Below, piece after piece: positions 17,392 to 26,129 of a stretch of DNA of 51,659 bases (position 1 is its first letter; each line of letters opens with the position of its first letter). The DNA is taken from NCBI GenBank assembly GCA_040752115.1, contig JBFMFB010000015.1, positions 1 through 51,659 on the forward strand, written 5' to 3'. Source of the DNA: JBFMFB01 sp040752115. Its GTDB lineage: Bacteria; Pseudomonadota; Gammaproteobacteria; Burkholderiales; Sulfuricellaceae. A program made the translations under genes and the position numbers. A model generated the notes under the pieces. That model was given only the letters and a program-made list of their open reading frames with translations. It did not search any database and was not told where the DNA came from.

Positions 17392-19500
17392 TCAAGGCCT
17401 CGATACCAGACGGCTGAGCGGCAGCCGCACCGACCTTGCGACCGGCGCGCGGCCGGCGCCGATGCGGCCCATGAACACCGAGCGTGGAGTCTGGCTCTTG
17501 CCCAGCAACCGTTCAAGCTGTGCCAAAAGATTTTCGGCTTGCGTTTTCGCCTTTGCCGTTTTGCTGAATTCCATCCCTTCGCGCGCGTATCTCCCGAAAA
17601 TCAGCGGCGTCATTTCGGGTTGGAGTTGCAGCCCGAGCTTCGTTGCAGTCAGCCAGAAGCGCTGCACGGCGCGCCCGGCATCGACATGATCATCGATGGT
17701 TTTCGGTTCGCGTTCGGCGAGGATGGCAAAATGCGCAGCGCAGGCGATGCCGGGAATCAAATCCATCTGAATGCGGGGCGCCAAAGTGCCGGCGAGATAG
17801 GTGTTAAAAAATTCGACGCGCTGCCAGCTCTGCATCACCCAGCGCATCAGCTCGAGCGTCAGAGGATCGACCCCCAGCGCCTGATCCGGAACGCGGTCTT
17901 CGCTGAAGCGGCTGTTCCACTGGATGATGCTGCGGTGGACTTCGTACGCTTCCGGGATGGTGAGACGCAGCTTGGCGTTGTCGAACATCAGGCGCGCGGC
18001 GTTGAGCCTGCTTCGGAAGCCTTCCAGCCACAGGATGCGGTAGCCGCTGCCCACGGCGGCTTCCAACGCCTGCTTTTCCCGTGGCGTCAGCGGCCGGGTG
18101 CGCATCGGGCGGCGCTGGACGCTGCGGTAGGGAATATAAGGGATGAGGGGGTCGGGCCGGACCGCCGGATCGGACTCGAAACGGACATCGAAGGTCGGCT
18201 TGCTATCGGGAGTGTCCGCACGGCGCCGGAATCCGGCGCGCAGACCATGCCCGCTCGCGGCGATGGCGATGGTTTCCAGCAGCGCCCCAATGGAAATCTG
18301 GCTCGGGCGGCCGTCGAGGTCGTAGATGCAATGGTCGCGGGTGTCGAAGCCGTGCACGACCAGATTGTGCTCGTCGATGATCTCGAAACGCCACGGCTGG
18401 GTGTTGTCGCCGCTGGGCGCCCAGCGGGCGAGGTCGAGGATTTGTTCGATTGTGGTTGGAGCAGCGGTCTCCTTAGTCCCCGTCGTCAGTCCCCTCTCCC
18501 CTTTGGGGAGAGGGTTAGGGAGAGGGGCGGACGCGTTCAATGGGCTTTCACCCTCTCCCCTGCCCTCCCCCTTCAAGGGGGAGGGGGTGGCCGTGCCGTG
18601 GCTTGAAGATTCGCTGGCATAAACAGGCGTCATCGCAATTTGTTTGCCGAGGCGTTTTCTCGCCACGGCGAGCATCAAGCGCTGAAGCGGGTTGCCGTTC
18701 CCGCCCGGCCGACAGGTCCGTGCCAGCTTGCCGCGGTAGGCGTCGAAGTGCAGTCCGTGCGGCGCCGCCCGGACGTTGCCGCGGTTGAGCAGAATTTTGA
18801 GCGCTTCGGTGGCAGCAACCCCGGCACACAACTGGCAGGCCATTGCCGTGGAAGGTCCGCGATGGTTGGCCAGATCCACGCGCGAAGGATCGGCCAGGTA
18901 GCCGAAGTGCAGCCCCGCTGGCGCGAGGCCCAGCAGGAAGCGCAACGCTTTCTCCTCCTCGGGCAGATCGCCCAGCCGGAAATATTCCTCGAAGGTCATC
19001 CCGCCGGGCATGAAATTGAGGACGGCCGTACCCATTCCCAAGGGGGCGGCGGTGACGGCGGGAATGCCCAGTTCCGCGCAGGCAGCGAAGGTGGCCTGCC
19101 GGGTGGGAAAAACAAAAAAATCCAGGCCGTCTACATAGAGGTCGACGTCGGCAAAAAATGCCGCCAGGTTGTCTTTGCCGATGCCTTCCGGAAATATCCT
19201 GATGTCGAGCTCGGGGTTGATGTCCTTGGCCATGGACGCCATGACTTCGGCTTTGGGCCGCCCAAGGCTCGACATGGCGGCGCCGGCTTGGCGGTTGAAG
19301 TTGGCCATGTCGAAGACATCAAAATCGGCGATGTTGAAGGCCCCGATTCCCAGGCGCGCGAGGGTGAGCAGGTGCACGCCGCCGACGCCGCCCATGCCGG
19401 CTATGGCGATCCTCTTGTGACGCAGTACTTCCTGTTCCTGGCTGGTCACCCAGCCGATATTGCGCGAAAACGCTTCGCTATAAGAAAAACTCCTCGCCAT
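17392..19500 (-). CDS. ThiF-type E1 enzyme fused to a nitroreductase domain
   Basis: About 702-aa two-domain protein. Residues 25-290 are a ThiF/MoeB/E1-like adenylating domain: GMGGVGG nucleotide loop (35-41), the acidic/Arg motif IADFDVFDMANFNRQ (57-71), and GPSTAMACQLCAGVAATEAL (215-234) near the end. Residues 348-702 are a nitroreductase-family flavin domain with RWAPSGDNTQPWRF (359-372). This architecture is known in mycobacterial Rv1355c-like proteins. The linker (about 291-347) is encoded partly by an intergenic-type palindromic repeat. The ATG at 19500 is chosen; an in-frame TTG at 19551 is possible but no good ribosome-binding site is seen for either. The gene follows the FeeM-like synthase gene on the same strand, so both probably act on one product. 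The substrate is unknown. Confidence 0.82.
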   Translation of the reverse strand: MARSFSYSEAFSRNIGWVTSQEQEVLRHKRIAIAGMGGVGGVHLLTLARLGIGAFNIADFDVFDMANFNRQAGAAMSSLGRPKAEVMASMAKDINPELDIRIFPEGIGKDNLAAFFADVDLYVDGLDFFVFPTRQATFAACAELGIPAVTAAPLGMGTAVLNFMPGGMTFEEYFRLGDLPEEEKALRFLLGLAPAGLHFGYLADPSRVDLANHRGPSTAMACQLCAGVAATEALKILLNRGNVRAAPHGLHFDAYRGKLARTCRPGGNGNPLQRLMLAVARKRLGKQIAMTPVYASESSSHGTATPSPLKGEGRGEGESPLNASAPLPNPLPKGERGLTTGTKETAAPTTIEQILDLARWAPSGDNTQPWRFEIIDEHNLVVHGFDTRDHCIYDLDGRPSQISIGALLETIAIAASGHGLRAGFRRRADTPDSKPTFDVRFESDPAVRPDPLIPYIPYRSVQRRPMRTRPLTPREKQALEAAVGSGYRILWLEGFRSRLNAARLMFDNAKLRLTIPEAYEVHRSIIQWNSRFSEDRVPDQALGVDPLTLELMRWVMQSWQRVEFFNTYLAGTLAPRIQMDLIPGIACAAHFAILAEREPKTIDDHVDAGRAVQRFWLTATKLGLQLQPEMTPLIFGRYAREGMEFSKTAKAKTQAENLLAQLERLLGKSQTPRSVFMGRIGAGRAPVARSVRLPLSRLVSRP
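18491..18587. repeat. palindromic intergenic-type repeat inside a coding region
   Basis: Two hairpins, CCCTCTCCCC-TTT-GGGGAGAGGG (18492-18514) and a CCCTCCCCCT/AGGGGGAGGG stem (18563-18585). The minus-strand translation includes PLPNPLPKGERG, a peptide I recognise as typical of dispersed GC-rich repeats of Proteobacteria. It is in frame and encodes residues about 306-337 of the ThiF-nitroreductase protein. Confidence 0.75.
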
Positions 19501-19567
19501 GGATATCAGCCCGAAGTTTTCACCAAGTAGCGACCAAACCTTGAGTGCCAAGGAAAGAAGGGCGCGA

Positions 19568-20347
19568 TCAATTGATTTGGGCTATCCGCCTGGCTATACC
19601 CTCTTCTTCTTTTTTGGAGAAGAAGTACGGATACAACGACTTTTCACCCGGTACCTGCCCTGCTCTTCCGCCTAATTCGGCAATTTGCTTATCCGCATGG
19701 GCGAAATCCAGTCTCAGCAAAACAGCGGGGGCATTGACTCTTCGGCACATCCTTTCTTCGCCGGCCTGCTCGAAACCCAGCATTCTCCGGTAATAAGCGA
19801 CATGGCGAGGATTGACCTCGATAAAAACATCGTCCGCATCGCCCAATATTCGGGCATAGATATAAGCGATATGGAACAGCGACGCCAGCACCATTTTCGA
19901 GCCGGATTCCCGGTCGACGGCGAGTTTGATGAATTCGCAAACTCTCCGGTTTTGTCTACGCGCGCGATCTACCTCCTGCTTGTACAGCTCGTCCACTAGC
20001 AGCCCCACTTCCGAATCGAACGCCAGAGTAATAGTCCCGATTGTTGCGCCATTGTCTGATGCAACCAGCGTAACCCGGTTTGGGTGTTCACTTATGCCGG
20101 GCAGTGGAGAAGCCCCATATCCGCGCCATGAATACATCTTGTTGATGAGCATACTGGCGGAATTGCGATGATTTTCACTGTCGGCCAAACGAATTTTGAA
20201 AAATTTCCGGTCAACGGCAAGATCTTGCATGTCAGGCGGGTCAGGTTGGTACAGCGTCAGCGCTTGCAGCTTGTGGGGAGATTCAAAGGGAACATCAATA
20301 AGTGTATTAGTCCCGCCGGTATTATGGAAGTTCGTAACATTAACCAT
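19568..20347 (-). CDS. PEP-CTERM/exosortase-associated acyltransferase, FeeM-like N-acyl amino acid synthase
   Basis: 259-aa GNAT-fold protein related to FeeM/N-acyl amino acid synthases and to the exosortase-associated acyltransferase family TIGR03694; these are distantly related to LuxI-type acyl-homoserine lactone synthases. The hallmark is ASMLINKMYSWRGYG (about 63-77), followed by the core strands VTLVASDNGATIGTITLAFD and CEFIKLAVD, and a late YYRRMLGFEQAG. The predicted reaction joins a fatty acyl group from acyl-ACP to an amino acid. The ATG has GGAG 9 nt upstream. A 7-bp inverted repeat lies about 90 bp upstream. It precedes the ThiF-nitroreductase gene, with its stop 67 nt before that ATG. 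Confidence 0.82.
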   Translation of the reverse strand: MVNVTNFHNTGGTNTLIDVPFESPHKLQALTLYQPDPPDMQDLAVDRKFFKIRLADSENHRNSASMLINKMYSWRGYGASPLPGISEHPNRVTLVASDNGATIGTITLAFDSEVGLLVDELYKQEVDRARRQNRRVCEFIKLAVDRESGSKMVLASLFHIAYIYARILGDADDVFIEVNPRHVAYYRRMLGFEQAGEERMCRRVNAPAVLLRLDFAHADKQIAELGGRAGQVPGEKSLYPYFFSKKEEEGIARRIAQIN

Positions 20348-20432
20348 TTTTAATACTCCGAGGCCAACTGAGACAATGGTTCACAACCGACAGGCAATTT
20401 CTTAAACTTACTTTAGCATATGTGCCGACAAC

Positions 20433-20454
20433 CGTACTGGTAGCATACAGTACG
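20433..20454. promoter_or_regulatory. operator-like inverted repeat upstream of the FeeM-like gene
   Basis: Perfect 7-bp arms CGTACTG and CAGTACG separated by 8 nt. TG and CA within it have the spacing of tra/lux-box-like 18-bp elements, though the sequence is not a standard lux box. It lies 86-107 bp upstream of the ATG. A regulator-binding role is inferred. Confidence 0.35.
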
Positions 20455-20520
20455 ATCGCACCGGCAGGCGCTATTCGGATGGCCACCTTGAGCAGACCGC
20501 CTTGCATCAGGCGGGATCTG

Positions 20521-20545
20521 AAAAAAAAGAGCCCGCGAACGGGCC
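20521..20545 (-). terminator. rho-independent terminator
   Basis: On the minus strand a GCCCG/CGGGC stem with a 4-nt loop is followed by eight T. It lies about 70 bp after the stop of PEP-CTERM gene 2 and shields the FeeM-like gene from read-through. Confidence 0.75.
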
Positions 20546-20615
20546 TTTGAAGATGCTTCGAGAAGAAAACCTGGGGCACGAACACCGCACCCGATTTCAA
20601 AAAGAGGCTGGCGAT

Positions 20616-21650
20616 TTAAGGCGCGCATGCCCCTCGGCATACCAGGGGGAATACTTCCCTGGGCGCGAATTGCCTTCTACGCAACAACAGGAACCCCAGC
20701 AGCCCCCCGCCGAGCAACAATACGGTAGAAGGCTCGGGAATTCCGCCGCGGTGCGACCACTCCTCAAAGCCCCCGGTGGGGCTGGAGCCATAGTCGCCGG
20801 GCGGGAGGGCTCCGGACACGGGGCTGCCGTTGGTCACGTTGCCGGTCGTGCCAAATTTGGAATAGAGGTAAAGATACTGGGCAGAACCCAGGTTTTGAAA
20901 AGCGCTCTCGGGAACCGACACCACAAGATCAACCCCCTTGCCGCTGCCGGCATTCAGATCGTAGTTCAACGCGACGGTTGTATTGACGGCCGTGCCGTTT
21001 TTCTTGCCCATATCCATGTCGAAAATCTTTTGCGCAATCTTCGTGGGATCGGTAGAGTTCGTTAGTTTTTCAGCTGTAAAATCGTATTTGTCCAAATCGC
21101 CCACCGAACCGACAAACAGCTTGAACTGATCCAATGACAGGAATTTGTCCTTGGAATTGTTTGGTTCATTGATGTCCAGGAAAAACTGGCGGTAGGTTTG
21201 GCCGTTGATCGTTACCGTCGGAATATTTGACAGAAGCAGCGAGTGGGTCCAGAGCGAAGGCTTGTCGTCAAGGATCTGGTGCCCCCCGACGATCTTGCTG
21301 TCGGTATTGAACCCTTCCTCGCAGCCGTCGTTGGTACCGCAGCTGTAACCCGTATCGCCCCTTGGGCCGGTGTTTTGCAGCCGGAGAAAAGGATTGAAAA
21401 CACCGGTTCCAACTGTGGTGTTGTTCGCCGGAGTTGTGAATAGGGCGCCGTTTATTGTGGCCGAAGTCACCGGGTTGGGAGCCAGGGTGGTGAAATTGAA
21501 GTACGTGGTGCCATTCACCGCCGTGCCGCCGGTCGTGGTGCCGACATAGGGGGTAACAGCCAAGGCACCCGGAATGCCAATACCCACACCCATAACAACA
21601 CCGGCTGTCGCGCAAGCGATTTTGCGGAAAATCGTTTTGGTTTGTTTCAT
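20616..21650 (-). CDS. PEP-CTERM sorting-domain protein 2
   Basis: 344-aa secreted protein with an N-terminal signal peptide (GVVMGVGIGIPGALA). The Gly/Asn/Thr-rich body includes INGQTYRQFFLDINEPN and KFLSLDQFKLFVG, seen in a family of PEP-CTERM proteins of unknown role. The sorting signal starts near residue 304 (IPEPST, then a hydrophobic helix and RRR). Unusually, 18 more residues (QFAPREVFPLVCRGACAP) follow the arginines, where such proteins normally end within a few residues. The ATG at 21650 is chosen because AGGAGG lies 9 nt upstream; a GTG 6 nt earlier is the alternative. A strong sigma-54 promoter lies upstream. Confidence 0.9.
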   Translation of the reverse strand: MKQTKTIFRKIACATAGVVMGVGIGIPGALAVTPYVGTTTGGTAVNGTTYFNFTTLAPNPVTSATINGALFTTPANNTTVGTGVFNPFLRLQNTGPRGDTGYSCGTNDGCEEGFNTDSKIVGGHQILDDKPSLWTHSLLLSNIPTVTINGQTYRQFFLDINEPNNSKDKFLSLDQFKLFVGSVGDLDKYDFTAEKLTNSTDPTKIAQKIFDMDMGKKNGTAVNTTVALNYDLNAGSGKGVDLVVSVPESAFQNLGSAQYLYLYSKFGTTGNVTNGSPVSGALPPGDYGSSPTGGFEEWSHRGGIPEPSTVLLLGGGLLGFLLLRRRQFAPREVFPLVCRGACAP

Positions 21651-21749
21651 TATCACCCCTCCTGCCCTCCCCTATACCAACTTCGACTAGGCAGAGGCGG
21701 ACGAAATTTGTCTGCTTGTAGATAACCTAATTACCCTTGCTTGTCTAAA

Positions 21750-21765
21750 AGCAATTTTCACACCA
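21750..21765 (-). promoter_or_regulatory. sigma-54 (-24/-12) promoter
   Basis: On the minus strand TGGTGTGAAAATTGCT matches TGGCACG-N4-TTGC, with GG and GC exactly 10 bp apart. It lies about 100 bp upstream of the ATG of PEP-CTERM gene 2, and the predicted transcript start is near 21739. Confidence 0.78.
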
Positions 21766-21920
21766 GAGTTGCATCCACCTGTTTTATTTCGCAAAAAAGT
21801 ATTGACACAACAGCTAGTGTAAAAAAATTCGACATATATCTGGCAACAATGAGCACGTCTGACATAACCCGGGGAAGCTCCGCGATCTTCTTTACATGCG
21901 CAAGCAATTTTCTCAGCTTC

Positions 21921-24719
21921 TCAATTTTTCAATTGTTTCAACAGCGCCATCGCTTCGGTTGCCTGAGGAAATTTAGCGCCGTCGGCCTGAAGGCGCTCCA
22001 GCTCCTGCCGCGCCCTATCCTGGTCGCCCGACTTCAGCCACGCTTGCGCCAGGTGGTAACGCGGCTGGGGCTCGTTCGGGGCCAGGAACGTCGCCTTTCG
22101 CAGCAGCTCCAGGCCGCGGGCGGTTTGGCCCCGCTCCACCAGGAACCACCCCAGCGTATCGGCAAGCGCGGCATTGTTTGGCTCCAGCCTGTAACCTTGC
22201 TCCGCATACTCCAGGTCACGGGGATCCTTGGCCAGGTGATATGCCCAGGCCAAATTGTTCAAGACCACGACATTTCGCGGCTGTTTCTCGAGAATGGCCC
22301 GATACTGTTCGATGGCCACGGCATATTTCCCGTTCGCCAGGTTGAAGTCGGCCAGGTAAAAGCGCGCCGACAAATCGGATGGCGTATCGTTGAGCCATTG
22401 CCGGAGCTTCGCTTCCCCCTCCTGCAGTTTGCCGGCTTGCGCATACGCGGCATGGATCTTCATCGCAGCCGTACCGCTCTTTTTGAGACCGTAGGCCGTT
22501 TCATAGGTTTTCGCCGCCCGCTCGAATTTCTTTTCCGCCATCAGCACGTCCCCCTCGATCGTATATCCGATGGGGGACTTCGGCGCTTGCTTTTGCGCCT
22601 TCTGCCCGATTCTCCGCGCTTCCTCCACATGCCCGGCACGCACCTCCAAAGAAGCCAGCGCGGCCTGCGCCTCGAGATAGTCTGGTTTCAGTTCCAGCGC
22701 CTGGCGCAGGGAGTGGCTCGCACCCGCCTGGTTGTTATTCATCTCTTGGACGCTGGCCAGACGAAACAACGCCAGGGGTGATTGGGGCGCGACGGATACC
22801 AGCCTGCTGTACGTCGTCAGTGCTTGAGCCGTCGCGCCGACGGCCAACTGGGCGCGTCCCAGAACGTCCAACAACACGTCGCTATCCGGGCTGATGGCCA
22901 GCGCTTCCTGTGCGGTTGCCACCGCTTTCTTCGCGTCGCCTTTCTCCAAATAATACGTCGCCAGCAGCAGCCGGGGCTGCACCGCCCCCGGATCTGCCCG
23001 CTTCGCCCGCTCAAGCCAATCCACTCCCTGTTGTTCATTGCCGGGCGTCTGGCCGACGAGATTGGCCAGCGCCAGCATGGCCTCGACATTCTTGCTGTCC
23101 TTTTCCAGGATAGTCTCAAGGCGCTTTCTCGCGGCGGCTGGATTCTTGTCCCGCAAATCCAGCTGTGCCAGATTCATCGCTGCCGGGAAGTAGGTGGGAT
23201 CAGTACGAAGCGCCTGGTCGAAATATCCGCGCGCACTGGCAAAATCCCTTTTGGCAGCATAGATGGAACCTTTTAGGTTGAAGGTCAAGGGATTGTTAGG
23301 CAGTTTCTTCTCCAGGCCCTGCAAGGCCGCAAGCGCTTGATCCAGTTCGTTCCGCGCGATATGCGACATCACCAACAGGATGTCTGCCTGATGCCGGCCC
23401 GGATCCAGCCTGGCTGCCGATTCCAGGTCGGCCATGGCACGGTCCGATTCGCCCCCCGCCAGCCTGCTCAGCCCGAGCCCGGTTCTTGCCCCCGCGCTTT
23501 TTGGATCCAGGGAGGCCGCCTTTTCGAAGTATCTCGTGGCGTTCGAAAAGTCGTTTAGCTGCATGTAAGCCTCACCGGCGAGAACGAGCAGGCCGGTATC
23601 GCCAGGCGCCTGCTTCAGGCCGGTTTGCAGAACATTGATGGCGCGCTGCGGCTGCCGTTCCTTGACGAGAACAGCCGTCAGCATCCTACGCGCGTAGAGA
23701 TTCTCCGGAGATTTCTCCAGCACCCAGGCGAGGTGCCTCTCCGCTTGGGCATATTGCCCCAGCGCCTGCTCGATGAGGCCTGCCAGTAGGACGCTCGGAA
23801 CATGCGTGGGCGACGCTTTCAGCACCTCCTGGATGGCTTCCTGTGCCGGCGCGTAGTTGGAATTGCGGAAATCGATCAGCGCCTGCATGAAGTTGGCCAT
23901 CGGACTGCGGGGAGCGATCTTGCGCACCACCTCGATATTTTTCCTGGCCTCGGCATAGCTGCCCATTCCAATCTGGATCGAGGCGAGGTTGAGGCGGGCG
24001 GGAATGTTCTGCGGGTAGACAGCGATTACTTTTTCATAGGCGGCAGCGGCCGCTTCATTGTTTGGTATCAGCCGCTGGACATCGCCTTTCATCAGCATTG
24101 CGTCGACATTCTTGGGGTCGCTTTTGTTCGCCCGGTCGATCAGCTCGATTGCCGCATCGATATTCTTTGTGCTCACGGCCAACCTTGCCTGGCCGAGCAA
24201 GGCCTCGGCGTGATCCGGATTTTTTGCCAAGGCATCTTCGAAGGATTTTTTCGCGTCTTCGATCCTATCCAGCGCCAGCAAGGCGTTTCCCCGCATGGCC
24301 AATATCTCTGCCGAATTCTCGGTCTTGCTCCCCACATCCGTCTTGGTTACATCCAGCACCTTCTGAAATTCGCCTTGCACCAGCAGCGAATGCGCCAGCA
24401 CTGGCAACGCCTTGGCCCGATCCATGCGCAACTCGAGCGCCTTGCGCAACTCCTTTTCGGCGGACTTGGCATCGCCAGCCTGATCATAGATCGTGCCAAG
24501 CAGATAGCGTATCTCGGGATTGTCGGGGGTTTTTTGCAGTGCGTTCCGGAGCTGGATGATGGCCGACTTGGTATCGCCCTTCTGCTGATACTGCTTCGCC
24601 TCGGCCACCAGCTCCTGTGCAGTGGGGGTTTTGCTGCAGCCTGCCGCCCCAAGGATTGCGGTGGCCAGCATCGTCAGAAGCAGCCCGCCTGCTTTCCGGT
24701 TCAAGCATCTCTTATCCAT
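21921..24719 (-). CDS. prsT: PEP-CTERM-system TPR-repeat lipoprotein PrsT
   Basis: About 932-aa lipoprotein: signal peptide ending in a lipobox (ILGAAGC) and then TPR repeats throughout (TIGR02917-like). It is encoded directly after prsK and prsR, the usual gene order, which supports the name. The ATG at 24719 is chosen because it begins the signal peptide; an in-frame start 33 nt upstream adds a charged, non-signal prefix. The function is presumed structural, in exopolysaccharide/PEP-CTERM export. It is a close relative of the TPR lipoprotein at 11217-14003. Confidence 0.9.
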   Translation of the reverse strand: MDKRCLNRKAGGLLLTMLATAILGAAGCSKTPTAQELVAEAKQYQQKGDTKSAIIQLRNALQKTPDNPEIRYLLGTIYDQAGDAKSAEKELRKALELRMDRAKALPVLAHSLLVQGEFQKVLDVTKTDVGSKTENSAEILAMRGNALLALDRIEDAKKSFEDALAKNPDHAEALLGQARLAVSTKNIDAAIELIDRANKSDPKNVDAMLMKGDVQRLIPNNEAAAAAYEKVIAVYPQNIPARLNLASIQIGMGSYAEARKNIEVVRKIAPRSPMANFMQALIDFRNSNYAPAQEAIQEVLKASPTHVPSVLLAGLIEQALGQYAQAERHLAWVLEKSPENLYARRMLTAVLVKERQPQRAINVLQTGLKQAPGDTGLLVLAGEAYMQLNDFSNATRYFEKAASLDPKSAGARTGLGLSRLAGGESDRAMADLESAARLDPGRHQADILLVMSHIARNELDQALAALQGLEKKLPNNPLTFNLKGSIYAAKRDFASARGYFDQALRTDPTYFPAAMNLAQLDLRDKNPAAARKRLETILEKDSKNVEAMLALANLVGQTPGNEQQGVDWLERAKRADPGAVQPRLLLATYYLEKGDAKKAVATAQEALAISPDSDVLLDVLGRAQLAVGATAQALTTYSRLVSVAPQSPLALFRLASVQEMNNNQAGASHSLRQALELKPDYLEAQAALASLEVRAGHVEEARRIGQKAQKQAPKSPIGYTIEGDVLMAEKKFERAAKTYETAYGLKKSGTAAMKIHAAYAQAGKLQEGEAKLRQWLNDTPSDLSARFYLADFNLANGKYAVAIEQYRAILEKQPRNVVVLNNLAWAYHLAKDPRDLEYAEQGYRLEPNNAALADTLGWFLVERGQTARGLELLRKATFLAPNEPQPRYHLAQAWLKSGDQDRARQELERLQADGAKFPQATEAMALLKQLKN

Positions 24720-24776
24720 GCACGCTTTCTCCCGTTTCCCCTGCGAGCGCATTGATGCTCAAATCTTGCAGGACAG

Positions 24777-26129
24777 CTACTTCAGGCCGTGCCGATTGAT
24801 CAAATCATAGAGAGTCGGCCGGCTCACCCCGAGCAGTTCGGCCGCCTTGGCGATGTTGCCGTCAACCCTGCCCAGCACCTTCAATATTGCCCGGCGCTCC
24901 GCATCTTCCCTCACCTGCCGCAAATTGACCGGTTCCAGCTCTTTCTCGGCCGCCTCAAGGCCGAGATCCCCCGCGCTGATCTGAGAGCCCTCCGCCATGA
25001 TCACCGCGCGCTTGATGCAGTTTTCCATTTCCCGCACGTTGCCCGGCCAGGTATGGTTTTCGATCGCATCCAGCGCATCCTGGCTGAAGCCCCGCACGGC
25101 ATGCCGCGCCTGGCTGGCAAATTTGTTCATGAACGCATGGGCCAGCAGCGCCGCATCGCCCTCACGGTCGCGCAGCGGCGGGATTTCGATGACGATTTCA
25201 CTCAGGCGGTAGAATAGATCTTCGCGGAAGCGGCCGGCGGTGATGAGCTCCTTCAGCTTCTGGTGCGTCGCGCACACGATGCGCACATCCACCGGAATTT
25301 CCTGGCGGCCCCCGATCCGCTCCACCACGCGCTCCTGCAGGAAGCGAAGCAGCTTTGCCTGCAATGGAAGCGGCAGATCGCCCACCTCATCCAGGAAGAA
25401 CGTACCGCCGTCGGCGTATTCGATTTTGCCCGGGGTCTGCTTGGCGGCACCGGTAAACGCCCCTTTCTCGTAGCCGAACAGCTCACTTTCCAGCAAGTTT
25501 TCGGGAATGGCGGCGCAATTGATCGCGACGAACCGCTTCCCTGCTCGCGGGCTCAGCTGGTGCAGGGCCCTCGCCAGCAACTCCTTGCCGGTGCCGCTTT
25601 CGCCCAGCAGCATCACCGTCGCAGTGGAAGGCGCGACTTTTTCCACGCTGCGGCAGACCTTCAGCATTCCAGGGTCGCGGGTGATGATGCCGCCCATCGG
25701 AGACTCGACACATCCAAGCTGGAGGCGGCGGTTTTCCTGTTGCAGCGCATGCAGGCGGAAAGCCCGCTCCACCACCAGCCCAAGCACCTCCGGGTCGAAC
25801 GGTTTCTGGTAGAAATCGTAGGCGCCCATGCCGATGGCCTTCACCGCGTTCGACCGATCCTGGTTGCCGGTCACGACGATCACCTTGGTATCGGGGGCCA
25901 GCGCCAGTATCTGTTCGAGCGCGGCCAATCCTTCCGAGGCGTGATCCGCATCCGGCGGCAACCCGAGGTCGAGCGTGACGACCGGCGCTTCGTGCCGCCG
26001 CAACTGGGCCAGCGCGCTTTCGCGGTCGCCCGCGATAATCACTTCGTAACCGTCGAAACTCCAGCGCATCTGCTTCTGCAGACCGGGATCGTCTTCCACG
26101 ACCAGCAGCGTTCCCTTGTTCTGACTCAC
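24777..26129 (-). CDS. prsR: PEP-CTERM-system sigma-54-dependent response regulator PrsR
   Basis: 450-aa NtrC-type activator (TIGR02915-like). The receiver domain spans 1-120 with phosphoacceptor Asp54 (VTLDLGLPP). The AAA+ domain has Walker A GESGTGKE (176-183), the sigma-54-contacting GAFTGA (223-228) and Walker B FFLDEVG (244-250). The C-terminal Fis-type helix-turn-helix is NIAKAAELLGVSRPTLYD. It should activate RpoN-dependent promoters such as the two upstream of the PEP-CTERM genes. It overlaps prsK by 4 bp, so the pair is translationally coupled. Confidence 0.96.
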   Translation of the reverse strand: MSQNKGTLLVVEDDPGLQKQMRWSFDGYEVIIAGDRESALAQLRRHEAPVVTLDLGLPPDADHASEGLAALEQILALAPDTKVIVVTGNQDRSNAVKAIGMGAYDFYQKPFDPEVLGLVVERAFRLHALQQENRRLQLGCVESPMGGIITRDPGMLKVCRSVEKVAPSTATVMLLGESGTGKELLARALHQLSPRAGKRFVAINCAAIPENLLESELFGYEKGAFTGAAKQTPGKIEYADGGTFFLDEVGDLPLPLQAKLLRFLQERVVERIGGRQEIPVDVRIVCATHQKLKELITAGRFREDLFYRLSEIVIEIPPLRDREGDAALLAHAFMNKFASQARHAVRGFSQDALDAIENHTWPGNVREMENCIKRAVIMAEGSQISAGDLGLEAAEKELEPVNLRQVREDAERRAILKVLGRVDGNIAKAAELLGVSRPTLYDLINRHGLK

